64,000 nt of DNA, from the NCBI GenBank assembly GCA_045837725.1, contig JBEWZL010000287.1:122359-186358 (forward strand), read 5' to 3'. The position numbers were made by a program, and so were the translations under genes. Source of the DNA: Vermamoeba vermiformis. Taxonomy: Eukaryota > Tubulinea > Echinamoebida. Below the pieces are notes generated by a model. It saw nothing but the letters and a program-made list of their open reading frames with translations. It had not been told where the DNA came from and ran no database searches. Of the stretch, positions 10,392-21,400 are shown one piece after another (position 1 is the stretch's first letter; every line of letters starts with the position of its first letter).

Positions 10392-13378
10392 TTATATCTC
10401 GTCGCGCTTTATTCTCTCGCGTAATTCAGCCATCTTATTCAACATGTAGTGAATGTTATGGATCGTACCAAGAACTGCACCAGCTGGCTCATGCATCTTG
10501 AAAAGATGGTTCAAATACGACCCTGAATAGTTGGAGCACCTATAAAAGGATACTTAGTTTACTTTAACGACCACGTGTCAGTAAACTTTTGAAACGTTTC
10601 AAAATTACGTAGTAAATGCGAGATTTACGGAATTATGGAGTTTCTATTCCTTGCATTCGCAAAGCAATTTTATATAGGATAGCAATGATACTTACGTCGG
10701 GCACTTGCATCCTTTTATAGGGGCCTCGTCATGTTTAGCAGCGCTGGATGCCTTCGGAAATGTTACGCGGCCATTACTATTCGTTAAAGAGTCAATCTGG
10801 TTAGTGAAAGCTATTGATTCAAGTCGCACGATAAGATCATCGCCAAAACGAAGCTAGATCCGTTTCTAAACTTTGAGTTTATGGGGTTTTGGAGACTTAC
10901 TCAGAGAATAGCGTGCCATGACGACCAAGTCTGGTAGGAAAGCATGAATCGAACGTGTCTATAAAGAATATCCGTCAGTCCAAGAAGTTTAAATCGTTAT
11001 TGAATCGCCCGACATAAAATTTATTCGATCTACTCGAGGAGATAGATCAGGAGATTGCAATACAAAAAGGAAGGATAAAGAGTGATTCATCCGTAATCTC
11101 AAAACGGTTGCCCTGTTATCAGACCGAAAGTTGCACTACAGTTCAGATCTGCAGTGCGCGCCAAAACGGAGCGGAGAATTACATGGTTTAAAACCATGCC
11201 AACGGCTAAGTTCATAAGTGCGCGCCGGAACAATGCTCAACGCACAATCAGTCACTTATATAGTCCGCTGGTTAAACACTCCTTGCTGAACCCACTGTCG
11301 GCAGGAGCAACATCCACGAGTAAATTGTAATTGACCTTATTTGTAGCGAACTAAAATTATATCATAACGCTCGAACGTACCTAAACCATAGACAACAGAC
11401 GACTCGACGCTCTCTGGGTCTCCAATACCTACGAATATCTATGAGTACAAACAGCATCCAGATCAATTTTCGTACCAAGCAGATGCACGGGCTTTCCAGC
11501 AGGCAAGTGTTCGCTAATATAGCCAAGGACCTCGTGCATTTCTTTACGGTCCCGACCTAAGCTTCCGCCTGATTACGAAAATGCTCTTAATTAATTATTG
11601 TGCACTTTTTTCGTACTACTTCACGGGTACTTGCCGATAGCAATGCCATCAAAGGGCAGCTTTGAAAGATATTCAAGACTTAGCAACCTAATCAAGTTAG
11701 TATTGCGATATATGCACGTCATATTACATACCTATAGTGCTTATGAACGCCTCCGTGAAGAACGGCGTACATGGCTTGATTATTTACATTTTTCAAGTGC
11801 TCTTGGAGAGATCGCGCCTCCCACCTGCCAAAACAATCAATACAATGAAAACTAGTACCGCAGATAACGTACCTATGCGTTCTGTGGAAACTCTCAACGA
11901 ACTTGCGTTCCTTCGAAGCCAGAGGCAGTAATATATCGAGAGGAATGATAATGTCAGCTCCAAGGCTTTTCTGTGCTTGAACAGAGCCTTCAGGAGTCAA
12001 TTCAATATGATCGCCATTAAGATATGATCTGCAATGCACATATCAATATGTGTGTCCGGCTAATTAAAGAAATAAATTTCTGGATGAAAGTGGATCCCGC
12101 CGACAAATTTATCTCGTGTCACGAAGATTTAAATTGATCGCGTGTTGTGTCTTTACCTGAACACGACGCCCTCTTCACGAAGCTTTACCAAGTTTGAAGA
12201 ATAGCTTTTTGCCGCCTTTCCTTTAAGTTCGTCCTGCGGTGTCGTGACAGCCATCGAAAATATCTAACAAGCGTTAATATTGAGCGCCATCGTACATAAA
12301 CTTTACGTTATTCTCCACATATTCAAGTTACAACTAATATATAATAAATTATAAAAAGCACAAACGTAAATATGGATTAACACAATAAAACTCGCAAGTT
12401 TTCGAATCAAAGTAGGAAAGCCAGGTAGAAACATAATCTCGTCTTTTCAGTCAAGTTAAATTCATAATTTAATAGCTGTCGATATGTCTGTAAAGATTTA
12501 TCTTCGGGAAATGTGAAACAACCGCTTCAATTCATTCAGTTAAAAAGTATAATAACTTACCTGAAAGCCTCCGGAGTCAGTAATGAGCGGCTTATTGTAG
12601 TTGATCCATTTATGCAAACCACCTGCCTTCGCAACGTTCTCAGGGCCTGGATGGATAAGCAGATGATAGGTGTTGCAGAACATTAATTCACTGCCTGAAT
12701 TTTCGTCAGAAACTCGCGTCAAGTGGAATTTAAATTCGTAGCCAGCGGAAGTTCTTCCGAGATAACAAAGCTAGGGAAACGTACCAATACTTTCCGCCTC
12801 CGTGGGAAGCACATGCTTGAGCGTGCCTGTTGTAGCCACTGGTACGAATCCTGGGGTCTCAATAGTACCGTGAGGGGTGTAATCAAGAGTTAAGGGTTGA
12901 GAAGACACGTGTCGCACAGTGACACTTTTGAATCAAACGGTATTAAGGATATATGAATGCGCCCGACACGTGCACGAGACTTCTTGCTTTGGTGAATGAT
13001 TTCAAAACGAAACGCGTTCGTGGCGGTTGCGTTGATCTGCGAGAACAGTTGTGGGTCGGGATAACTTTGTTTTTTAATAGCCTCTTCTAAGGTTGGTTCT
13101 GGAAGAGGTCTAGCATAACTATGAATTGTCTGGTTAAAATTGGAGCCAAATGGCACGCGTAGATCTCGTGATCGCAAACGAAATAATATTATATTAATTC
13201 ATCAGGCTCGAGATAATTTCTCCTTCGTTGCGCGTAATGAATAGTAAAGTGCTATTATTAGGAAAATTATTACGCTGCAATTATAACTAGGAAGATTGAC
13301 TGCAGATTTGCATTACCTTCGAACACCACGAAGTCTGACCAGCTTTTTGGCTTTTGATAATAAGCATCTAGAAAACAT
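10392..13378 (-). CDS. tgt: tRNA-guanine transglycosylase (queuine/queuosine tRNA-ribosyltransferase)
   Basis: A many-exon gene for an enzyme that swaps guanine 34 of GUN-anticodon tRNAs for queuine or a precursor. Conserved stretches in order are [54 protein letters not shown] (the D is the general acid/base), [61 protein letters not shown] (nucleophile Asp in DTFDS), and the zinc site CKCPTC with a downstream His in the [11 protein letters not shown] helix. One intron (12879-12952) is AT-AC and one (11569-11634) is GC-AG. The end is TAA at 10392. The start is unresolved. The first clear exon begins near 13166 without an ATG. The ATG at 13378 opens a basic leader ([18 protein letters not shown]) but joining it needs a weak donor. 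The sequence resembles bacterial/chlamydial TGTs more than animal QTRT1 from memory. Confidence 0.88.
11569..11634 (-). other. GC-AG intron in the TGT gene
   Basis: On the minus strand the exon ends ...GCTATCG and the intron begins gcaagta. The only acceptor giving the conserved FDGIAIGGSLG peptide is the ag ending at 11569. The GC donor is otherwise a perfect U2-type site (gcaagt), the usual form of GC-AG introns. Confidence 0.8.
12879..12952 (-). other. U12-type AT-AC intron (74 nt) in the TGT gene
   Basis: On the minus strand the exon ends CGCATTCAT and the intron begins ATATCCTT, the exact U12 donor consensus. It ends CTTGATTAC, with the branch-site-like element CCCTTAACT whose branch A lies about 11-12 nt before the end, inside the U12 window. 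Removing it joins RIH to TPHG in frame, recreating the invariant TGT motif. No GT-AG alternative does this: the GT-starting candidate in this segment has no matching AG, and reading through hits a stop. Confidence 0.9.
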
Positions 13379-14023
13379 CTTGCGTTAATATATCGTTGTG
13401 CGTGTTCTGGGCATGTTGCTATCAAATCTGCGCCAGGTGAATTCAAATAAAAAAACGGTTACAAATCGCTATTTAGCTGGAACAGTCCAACAGTGCTACA
13501 ATCGAGTAAATGCCCATATATTAAAGGAATATTCAAAGCGCTGTCGCTGATCTCCGCGGAGAAGCTTTGTGTGAGCACATACTTTCTTAAATTTAATCTC
13601 CAACTGGTGCAATGATAAATTAATGCGTTGTGTATTTCCGACAATGGAACAATGACAAATTCGCTCTGGATGTGTGCATCCTGGGAGGTAGGTCGCGGAT
13701 CTCGATTTCAATCTCACTTAAATAATTCCTTCAATCTGGAATCCGCCATCAACACTCCAGGCGTGCTAAAATTGTACGCAATAAATCCATATTAGTACCG
13801 ACGTTTATTTTTATCTCCGTGAAGATACCAAAATCTCCAAAGATTGGAGATTCCGGGAGATTCCCAATGAGCGAGATACAAAACAAGAAAACGCGGGTGA
13901 CATTCTTTTTGATTGACTACGAAACAAGCACCACGTCAGGCATATTTTTATACCATTGATTTTATATATGCTATTGCTGCGCACTTGCACGCACGCACAT
14001 CTATCGATAACCAGCTATTGAAT
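13379..14023. other. Intergenic region, TGT gene / unknown plus-strand gene
   Basis: About 645 bp upstream of both flanking genes. Open stretches of 60-70 codons exist on the minus strand (13459-13717) but lack composition or splice context that would support coding. No specific promoter element is recognised. Confidence 0.35.
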
Positions 14024-14843
14024 ATGACCCACATGTTCAGACCACAGAATCCTTTGGGCAATGCCCGCGTGGAACCAACTAATGGCTCTGTAGACGATTT
14101 ATTGAACATAATTGTTCTGCAGAAAATTTCCGAACCTAGCGAGGCTGTATCTTGCTACTTCGATCACAATCCCAGACCAAACAAACGTCAGCACACCGCC
14201 CCAGTCAGTTGGGCCGACTTAGATGTCTCGGATGATGAATTAAAAACACTCACAACAAGCAGCAACACCAAAGTTCGCCCATCTCCTCAAATCCTTCAGC
14301 CCATCCAAGAAGAGGCTGAGGTGGCAACTTTTGTATCGGCTAATGACCAGCCTCTTCCATTTGATGGAATGGAGTTCCACACAACCACTACTATTGCGGA
14401 TGATAGCTACGAAACAAGACGGAAGTTCCTGAAACGAAGAGCCTCAACTTTATACGAAAACGACAATACTGCTCAGGTAAATGACGTTGATATCTATCTA
14501 ACCCTGATTCCGTTTTTTGCCAAATCGTTTATATAATGCAGCAGGTTTTAGTTTCATTACTTAATTTGTTTAGATGGAACTTCAAGACTGCTGAAAAAAT
14601 CTCGCCTTTTGACAAGATTAACAAGCCCGAAATATGACGTGACTAACTCGTATTCTCTAGGCTCAAGCCATCTACAAAAAGATGTACAAGACTCTGCCTA
14701 CCTTCGTGGCTCGATCTGCTGGGGAAACAGGGAACTTAGTTCGCCCGACTCCAGTTTTTGGTGAAGGAATCAGACTCCCGACACCTTCTTTCGAGCCCAT
14801 GGCGCAGTCCTTCGCTTCAGCTCCTTACGCGTTCAACCCGTAA
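14024..14843 (+). CDS. Hypothetical protein, 211 residues, two exons
   Basis: Exons 14024-14476 and 14661-14843 join in phase 0 (453 and 183 nt). The frame is open further upstream, but the first ATG is at 14024. The protein is low in hydrophobic segments and has a VSWADLDVSDDELKTL acidic motif, a Thr-rich stretch (SANDQPLPF, HTTTTIADD), a basic RRKFLKRRAS element and a Pro/Phe-rich tail ending SFASAPYAFNP. These suggest a largely disordered regulatory or RNA-binding-associated protein, possibly phosphorylated at RRAS. No family is recognised. The 184-nt intron has a normal gtaaat donor and a ctctag acceptor. Confidence 0.65.
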
Positions 14844-15415
14844 GCTAAACTACGAAGTTGAAACGAGATGAAATAGATACGAGATGCAAGCCTCCCTTCG
14901 ACGCTTCAGCAGCGGGCTTTCGATGGATTAGAGTACATAGACACGAGCTCAGGCGAGTTTACGCTATTAGAAGCAAATTCAGGGCCGCCAACCGATTTCG
15001 AAAGCCTCTAAGCTTTGTGAACCACTTACGAGTCCCCGGAGTGCTATTTACGGCGTGTAAAATAATTACGAAATCAGCAATCGTAATCAAAGCAGTACCT
15101 CTGCAAGCTACGTCAGCGCTAACCGGCAGCCTATCACGACTAACGAGATATTCGGAAATTGCTCGCGCTCGCGCAATTCCCTAATTTTACAAGTCGCGCA
15201 ACTCCTGTGTCGCGACATCATAAATAAACAAACCTTTACGCAAAACTACGAGTGCTCACGAACCACAATTTCAATTCCTCGAGCAAACTTTCGAAAAACA
15301 GTTACTCTCGTCACTCGATCTGACGCATGACATCCGCAAGACGAGAACACGAAACCGACTTGTTTATGAACCTGATTAGCGGCATACTTATAAGCAACGC
15401 ACGGTGAGTCTATTG
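14844..15415. other. Intergenic region left of the LINE insertion
   Basis: 570 bp between the unknown gene and the LINE target site. It is less AT-rich than other gaps. A 108-codon plus-strand frame (14858-15184) overlaps the presumed 3' UTR, has many Arg and Ala residues typical of out-of-frame reading, and I reject it as a gene. Before the insertion this stretch was continuous with the proteasome beta-6 5' flank. Confidence 0.4.
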
Positions 15416-15430
15416 CAGATTCTCCTTGCC
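15416..15430. repeat. LINE target-site duplication, 3' copy
   Basis: CAGATTCTCCTTGCC, directly followed on the plus strand by ten T (the element's poly(A) tail on the minus strand). It is identical to 22082-22096 at the other end of the element; the match may extend four more T into the tail. Confidence 0.88.
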
Positions 15431-18400
15431 TTTTTTTTTTGTTTTGAAATTCCTCACACTGCTAACTAGTCTCGCTATTTTATTTCTAGCGATATGACTA
15501 GTCCCACGCAGGACTTTATTAAGATTCGTTTCAAATACAATATTTACAGGTTTAAAATATGTATATATCGGGTCCAATCCCTATTTCTCGGCTACTTCTA
15601 ACTTTGTTCATCGATCTCATTTTCTCCATCCTGACGCCCCTACTTTCCACTCGTCCCACTAATCATGGTTTTAACGAATGTTGCTTGCCCCACCTCAAGC
15701 ATCTATTCGGGGGTTATTTCATCAGGTTTTGGATTTCGATCTTTGAATTTTGGTCAGTCGCATCCGGTAATCTAGTTATTTTTCCCGTTCTGATAATATT
15801 AAAATTAAAATTCGTTAAAATATAGTTGCTCGATTGCCTTTCTTTGCTCTTCTTCCTCTTGTTCAATATTGTTGAATTGTTCTTCGAGCTTTCTGGCCTT
15901 CTGTTCTACGTGCGTAAGTCCTTTCTCGACTATGATCTTGTTCCTTTCATTCCATATTTGATTGAATGATTGAATAATGATATTATTAATTCTCTTCGCT
16001 TTCCTTAATGTAATGACTCTCTCCAGGTGGATCGGTATTGCTCCGCGACAAGCTAATTGCTCAGGGAAGAAGCGGTTCTCTTGTGTTGGTGCGAGCCATA
16101 GATATCTGTTATTTGGTATGTTCATTTCATCCTTAATTTGTTGCTTCAGTTCTTCTCTTATTTCATGGTACTTTTCGCATCGTAGCATCACGTGTTCTTG
16201 ATCTTCGTCTTCTTTTCCACACGCCGGGCATAATCTCGAGTCGTATAATTCTGCGCATCTTGTTGACAATAGGCTCATTGTTGGCAGTGCTTTGGCGTTG
16301 CATTGAATGGCGAAGTTCAGTCTGTCTTGATTCCTTCCGGTACTAAAGAAAGACGGAATTTTCCATACTTGTTCGCTTGTTGCTGTTCTTATCGATGCTA
16401 TTGTTGCTTCTTTCTTCATGCGTTGGTTTTGGCTATCTATTCGGATTATTTTGGAGATATTGCCTTCGAATAACTCGTTCTTAATTAGCGGGATATACAT
16501 TGGTAAGTGTTTCCAGTTGATTGGGGCCCGTTGTTCTCGTTCATTCGTTTCTTTTGCCGCTTTATCTGCCTTCTCGTTGAGTTTCGAAAGTTCGTCTTGG
16601 TTTCCTGTGTGCGCTTTAATATGTCTTAGTGATACGTTTACCTGGTCCATGATCTCTACGATTCTTCGTATAATTGATGCGTTGTCATTCTTATTGATTA
16701 TTTTCTCTTTTCTCGTTCTCCGGTATTTTTCGATGATTTGTAGAGTCGTTTTTGAGTCCGATATAATATTGATGTTCCTGTTATTGATTAGGTTCTTTTC
16801 TAGGCATATTTGGATTCCGTATGCCTCTGCTCTTGCAATTGACTGTTGTTCGGGCACTCGGTGTTTGTACGTGGCTTTATCTGAGACCACTGCCGTGGTT
16901 GCAATTTCACCTCGTTTAGATCCGTCCGTTGCCCATATCAGGTTGTTTAACGGTACGTTGTGTTGCATTCGTTCGGTGTATCGTTCTAATCTAGCATGCG
17001 CTGTTTCATAGACTTGGTTGAATATTGGTAGTATTGCTCGTTGTCGATCTATTGGTAGTTTGAATGTTGTTTCGTAGTGGTAGTTTATGGGACGGCAGGT
17101 AATTAGATCGTATATTGGAGCGTGTTCTCTTCCATTTCGTTTGAATAAACTGCATATTTTCTTCATTTTTTCGTTCTTCCTGCCCTTGAGTTCGGTTTCA
17201 AGGGTTTTCTCTTGCTCTTTTGTTAGTTTGATTTCGTTGAAGTATTCTTCGATCGTTAAATCCTCTATCTCCTTTGTCGGGGCCTTGTTGATGAAGATTT
17301 TTATGTCTAATTCGTGCAGTGTTTTGATTGCGTTAACTATATTTGGTGGATATTTCTTTGATTTGTTATCGTTCCGTATATTTCTTCCGTTTAATACTTG
17401 TGTTTTATAGTCTTTATTCATATCCGTTATTGTGTTCTCGGTCGTTAATCGTACGAAAATATTCTTGTTATTTAAGCACTTCATGAGGTTACTTACCATC
17501 CTTCCTTTATTAATTGCCTCGAGGTCTTCGATATGATGCGCAAATAGTTTCTTGTCGAGGAAATACATCGATGTTGCGATGCGGTAGGCGTTCGTTGGAT
17601 CTGCTTTGTTCTTAATCGCTCTAATTATTTCCTTGTTGAAAGATTTGCTGTACGGTACCAGATCCGCTGAAAATCTGTATATACTAATGGTGTCCGAGTT
17701 AATCAGGTTCAGCTTTGTTTCGGCTGGTATGTTATGTTTCGTTATTCGCTTCATGCTATTTTTCATTGCGTATTTCATTATTCTTTCATGTTCGCTCCAG
17801 TTAACGTATTTGTCTATGTGATATCCCAAGAAGCGCATTGTGTTACTCGGTTTGATTTCTGTCTGGTCAACGTTGATTACGTCATCGTTGTTATTATTGA
17901 AGGCCATATAGCTGCTTTTGTGTGGTGATAATTTCATTTGATACGCGTCCAGGAATTGTACTAGCTCGTTAGTCATTGTTTGTAGTTCTTCGTTTGATCG
18001 TGCGATGAAATTCGAGTCATCTATCCATTGTAGTCCTGGTATGTGTATATTATTTACCTCGTATCCCCTTTGCTTCGATATCATCCAGCGCGTAAACATA
18101 TCCATGAAAAGGACAAATTTGAGCACGCTGAAAGGGTCTCCTTGTGGTATTCCTTTGTTGAAGATAATATCTCGTGAGTGTCCGTATACTGTTCGCACTT
18201 TGTTAATTAGTTTGTCTTGCATGAAGATAATTGTTTCTATCATCTTATTTGGTAATCCTAGAGAGCGGAATGTGTCGATGACGGCTTCGTTTGGTTCGTT
18301 GTCGTACGCTCCAGAAATATCGTGGCATCCGATGTGCAGTTCATCCTGCTGTCTATGAGCTTTCTTAATGATGTTAATTATCACTTGGGTTGCTTCTCCG

Positions 18401-21400
18401 CAACTCGTATTTGTAATTCCTCCAAATTGACATGGTGTTATGAATTGTATTTGTTGGTTCATTATGCTAATTCGTTCTGCGATCACTCCTGTAATTACTT
18501 TGTATGCTATTTCCAAGAGCGTAATCGGTCGGTAATTTTTTGGTGAATATTGGTTATCTCGTTTGTAAATTAATACGATTTCCGCGCTCTTGAAATTTTT
18601 AGGTGATAATTTTTCATTAACGATAGCGTTTAAAATATTCGTGTATAATTCAATTCCTTCCTTGGGTAATATTTTAATCATTTCGTACGTTACCTCGTCA
18701 ATACCGCTGGCCTTTCCGTTTGGTCTTTCTCTAATATGATTTATCAATTCGTCGACCGTTATGTCAGCTTCCAGTTTTTGGTTACTATTATATTGTGCTA
18801 TTTGTGCTCTTGTTTCCTTCCAAATATCATCGTGTAACCATGGTTTTGTTACGTTCCTGGGTTGTATGTTTTGACGCTGTTGTTCGAAATAGTTTGCTAT
18901 CGATTCTTTTACGTTGTCGGGGTTTGTTATTAATTCTCCATCATTTGTAGTTATAGCTCTCAATTGGACGTTCTGGGCTCTATTGAGAATTGATCTAATT
19001 TTCGATGAGTTGGCATGCCCTTCGTTCTTGATCAAGTCTTGCCATTCTTTCGTTCGTTGTTCTCGGAATGCTTTGATTTCTTTATTCAGTTTCTTATTGG
19101 TTCGATTCTTCTTATTAGTTAGCTCCTTCAAGTATATGTCGATATCGGCGTGATTTATGTCTCCTGGTTTGAGTTCGGCGATATCTTCCGTCAACTCGTT
19201 TGGTTCGAAAATCTTTCTATCTTCATTTGTTATATTAATCGGATTTGTCGCTTGTATGAATTTCATTCTTTTGATCGCCCTGTTGATCCAGCTAATTCTT
19301 CCTATTAGCCGTCCTCCTTTCGAGTCGTACGGGAAGGTTCTGGTTGTCTTCTTGATACTTCTTTTTGTCTGTGCGTAGATACGCTTCGCCGTTGTCGTTA
19401 TAATTTCGTTAAATTGTTCGTAGAGGTGCTCGCCTTTGTCTTTCTTGTCCGTTTTAAATTCTTCGATCGTTTCCTCGTTTTGGTAGCACCAGTTACTGAT
19501 CATTCTTTGGTATTCGTGTAATTTCTTTTTGTCTCTTCTATCAATTTTGATTCGTTCTTTGAATTGTTGCGCTTCTACGTTTCCTGTAATTAACTTGGGG
19601 GAGATTGTTAGTACTACCGGTAGGTGGTCCGCGATCTCGACATTAATTGTTTTGCACGTGACCACTCCGTCCCGGAAATTAGTTAATATGTAGTCTAGTT
19701 TACTTGCGTAGTTCTTTCTCATGAAGGTGGCTCGTTCTTTAATATTGTCGTTTTCATCATGTTCTTCTAACTGACATTTGTCCCGAAAAAGCTGCATATG
19801 TTTGATTTTATGGTGTGTATTATGCGTGGCGTCTTTTTTGCTGATTAAGTTATTGAAATCGCCACCAATGATGATTCGATTTTCGTTTTCTTTGACAATC
19901 TTCGTAATTTGATTCAGGAATTGCGGTTGTTCTCTCTGGTCTGCTGGTCCATATACTCCAATTATTCGTATTCTTTCGTTTTCTTGTGTAACGACAGATA
20001 ACTCGCAATATCTTCCTTCTGTTATTTCGTTTTCATCGGTGTTCTTTGGATCAACCGTGATTATGCTTGGCTTTGTTAGTATTGCTACTCCTCCTCGTGC
20101 GCTATTTGGTCTTTTTCTTATTCGTTTTGATTTCGCACTTATGCTTCGCCATTCGTAGCCTGGTATATTTATTGGAGTGACTGTGCCGTGGATCCGTCTA
20201 ATTTTGTGTTCTGTTAGTATTATTATATCGGGCTCATAATCCTGTATCCACCGTACGAGCTTATTTATTATTATTAGAGACGATAGACACATTACGTTCA
20301 CTGCCGAGATCGTTATGTGTTTTTCCTCTAACGCGTTGGTATTACTCGCTTGTACCTGGGATATTAATAGGAACAAGGTCATTATAATTGTCGTACGGGG
20401 ATACAGGGAAGGCTTATTTATTGACGATGCTACACGGGGTTGTTTGCTTTGTTTATCTTCTCCTTCGTCGTCTTCGCGCGTTCTTTTCTTGGTTGTTCGT
20501 TGATCCGGATTGATTGACAATGTCTCCATTACTTTGTTGATTTTGTCGTCAAGCTTTTTCTGCATTTCTTCTCTTGCTCGCTCTTTCTCTTGCTCGATCT
20601 CGGATCGTTTTTGATCTCTTTCAATTTGACTTGTCATTAGCGTCATTAGCTGATTGAATCTTTCGTCATTACTCTTGTCTCTCTCGGCTTGAATTGCAAT
20701 CTGCTTTTCTTGGATTGCTAATAAACGGTCGGTTTGTTCAATCGATCTTCTCACCGTTTCGATAAGAAGGTTAGTTGTCGTTCTAAATTCGTTGACTATC
20801 TCCATTCCAGTATTGGTTTCTTTTGACTTCAATTGAATTTGATCTGGTTGTCTTTCCATTGATTCGTTGTAGTCGATCGTGTTTTGAATTTTCACATTTG
20901 TGTCGTTGATCTGCTTTAATTGTCTTTTGATTTTATCGCTTTCCTCTGCTGTGAATGTTCCAATATAAATCAATCCTTTGCTTTTGTCGAAATCGAGGTA
21001 AGCTGGTTTAATTCCCGTCTTGTTCTGAATTTCTTGGATTACGCTGTTTTCGTCTTGCGTTGCTGTAATCTTTCTCGGAACATTGGAGATCGTTATTTCC
21101 GTGTATGACTTCGGTATTCTCTTTCCTGTCATGTAGAATTCTATTTCTAGTCCGTTCTCCTTGATCTCGAGGTTCTTGATTTGCTGAGCGAAAAACTTTC
21201 TGGTCGTATTGACTACTCCCCAGAATTGATTATTGCTTTTTCCTGGGAATACTAGCACTTTGCTTTTGCTAATTAGTTGATCGGTTTGCTCTTCAATTCC
21301 TTTGATGATGATGTTTCGGATTTGATCTCTGTCTTCCTTATTGAAACCATGGTTACCACTCGTTCGTAGTAAGACAGTTCTAGCAACGTCTCGATCTCCA

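Noticed and set aside
12890-12960. Reading GRIH straight through into ISLIPFDSK as TGT coding sequence
   Set aside because: This runs into a TAA within 25 codons and loses the conserved [11 protein letters not shown], which is restored only by the AT-AC intron.
14858-15184. 108-codon plus-strand ORF after the 211-residue protein
   Set aside because: Arg/Ala-rich with no splice or domain support; it lies in the presumed 3' UTR.
16418-17011. 197-codon plus-strand frame and many similar ones between 15.9 and 22 kb
   Set aside because: Antisense of the LINE polyprotein, with the Phe/Leu/Ser-rich composition expected from AT-rich Lys/Asn/Ile codons.
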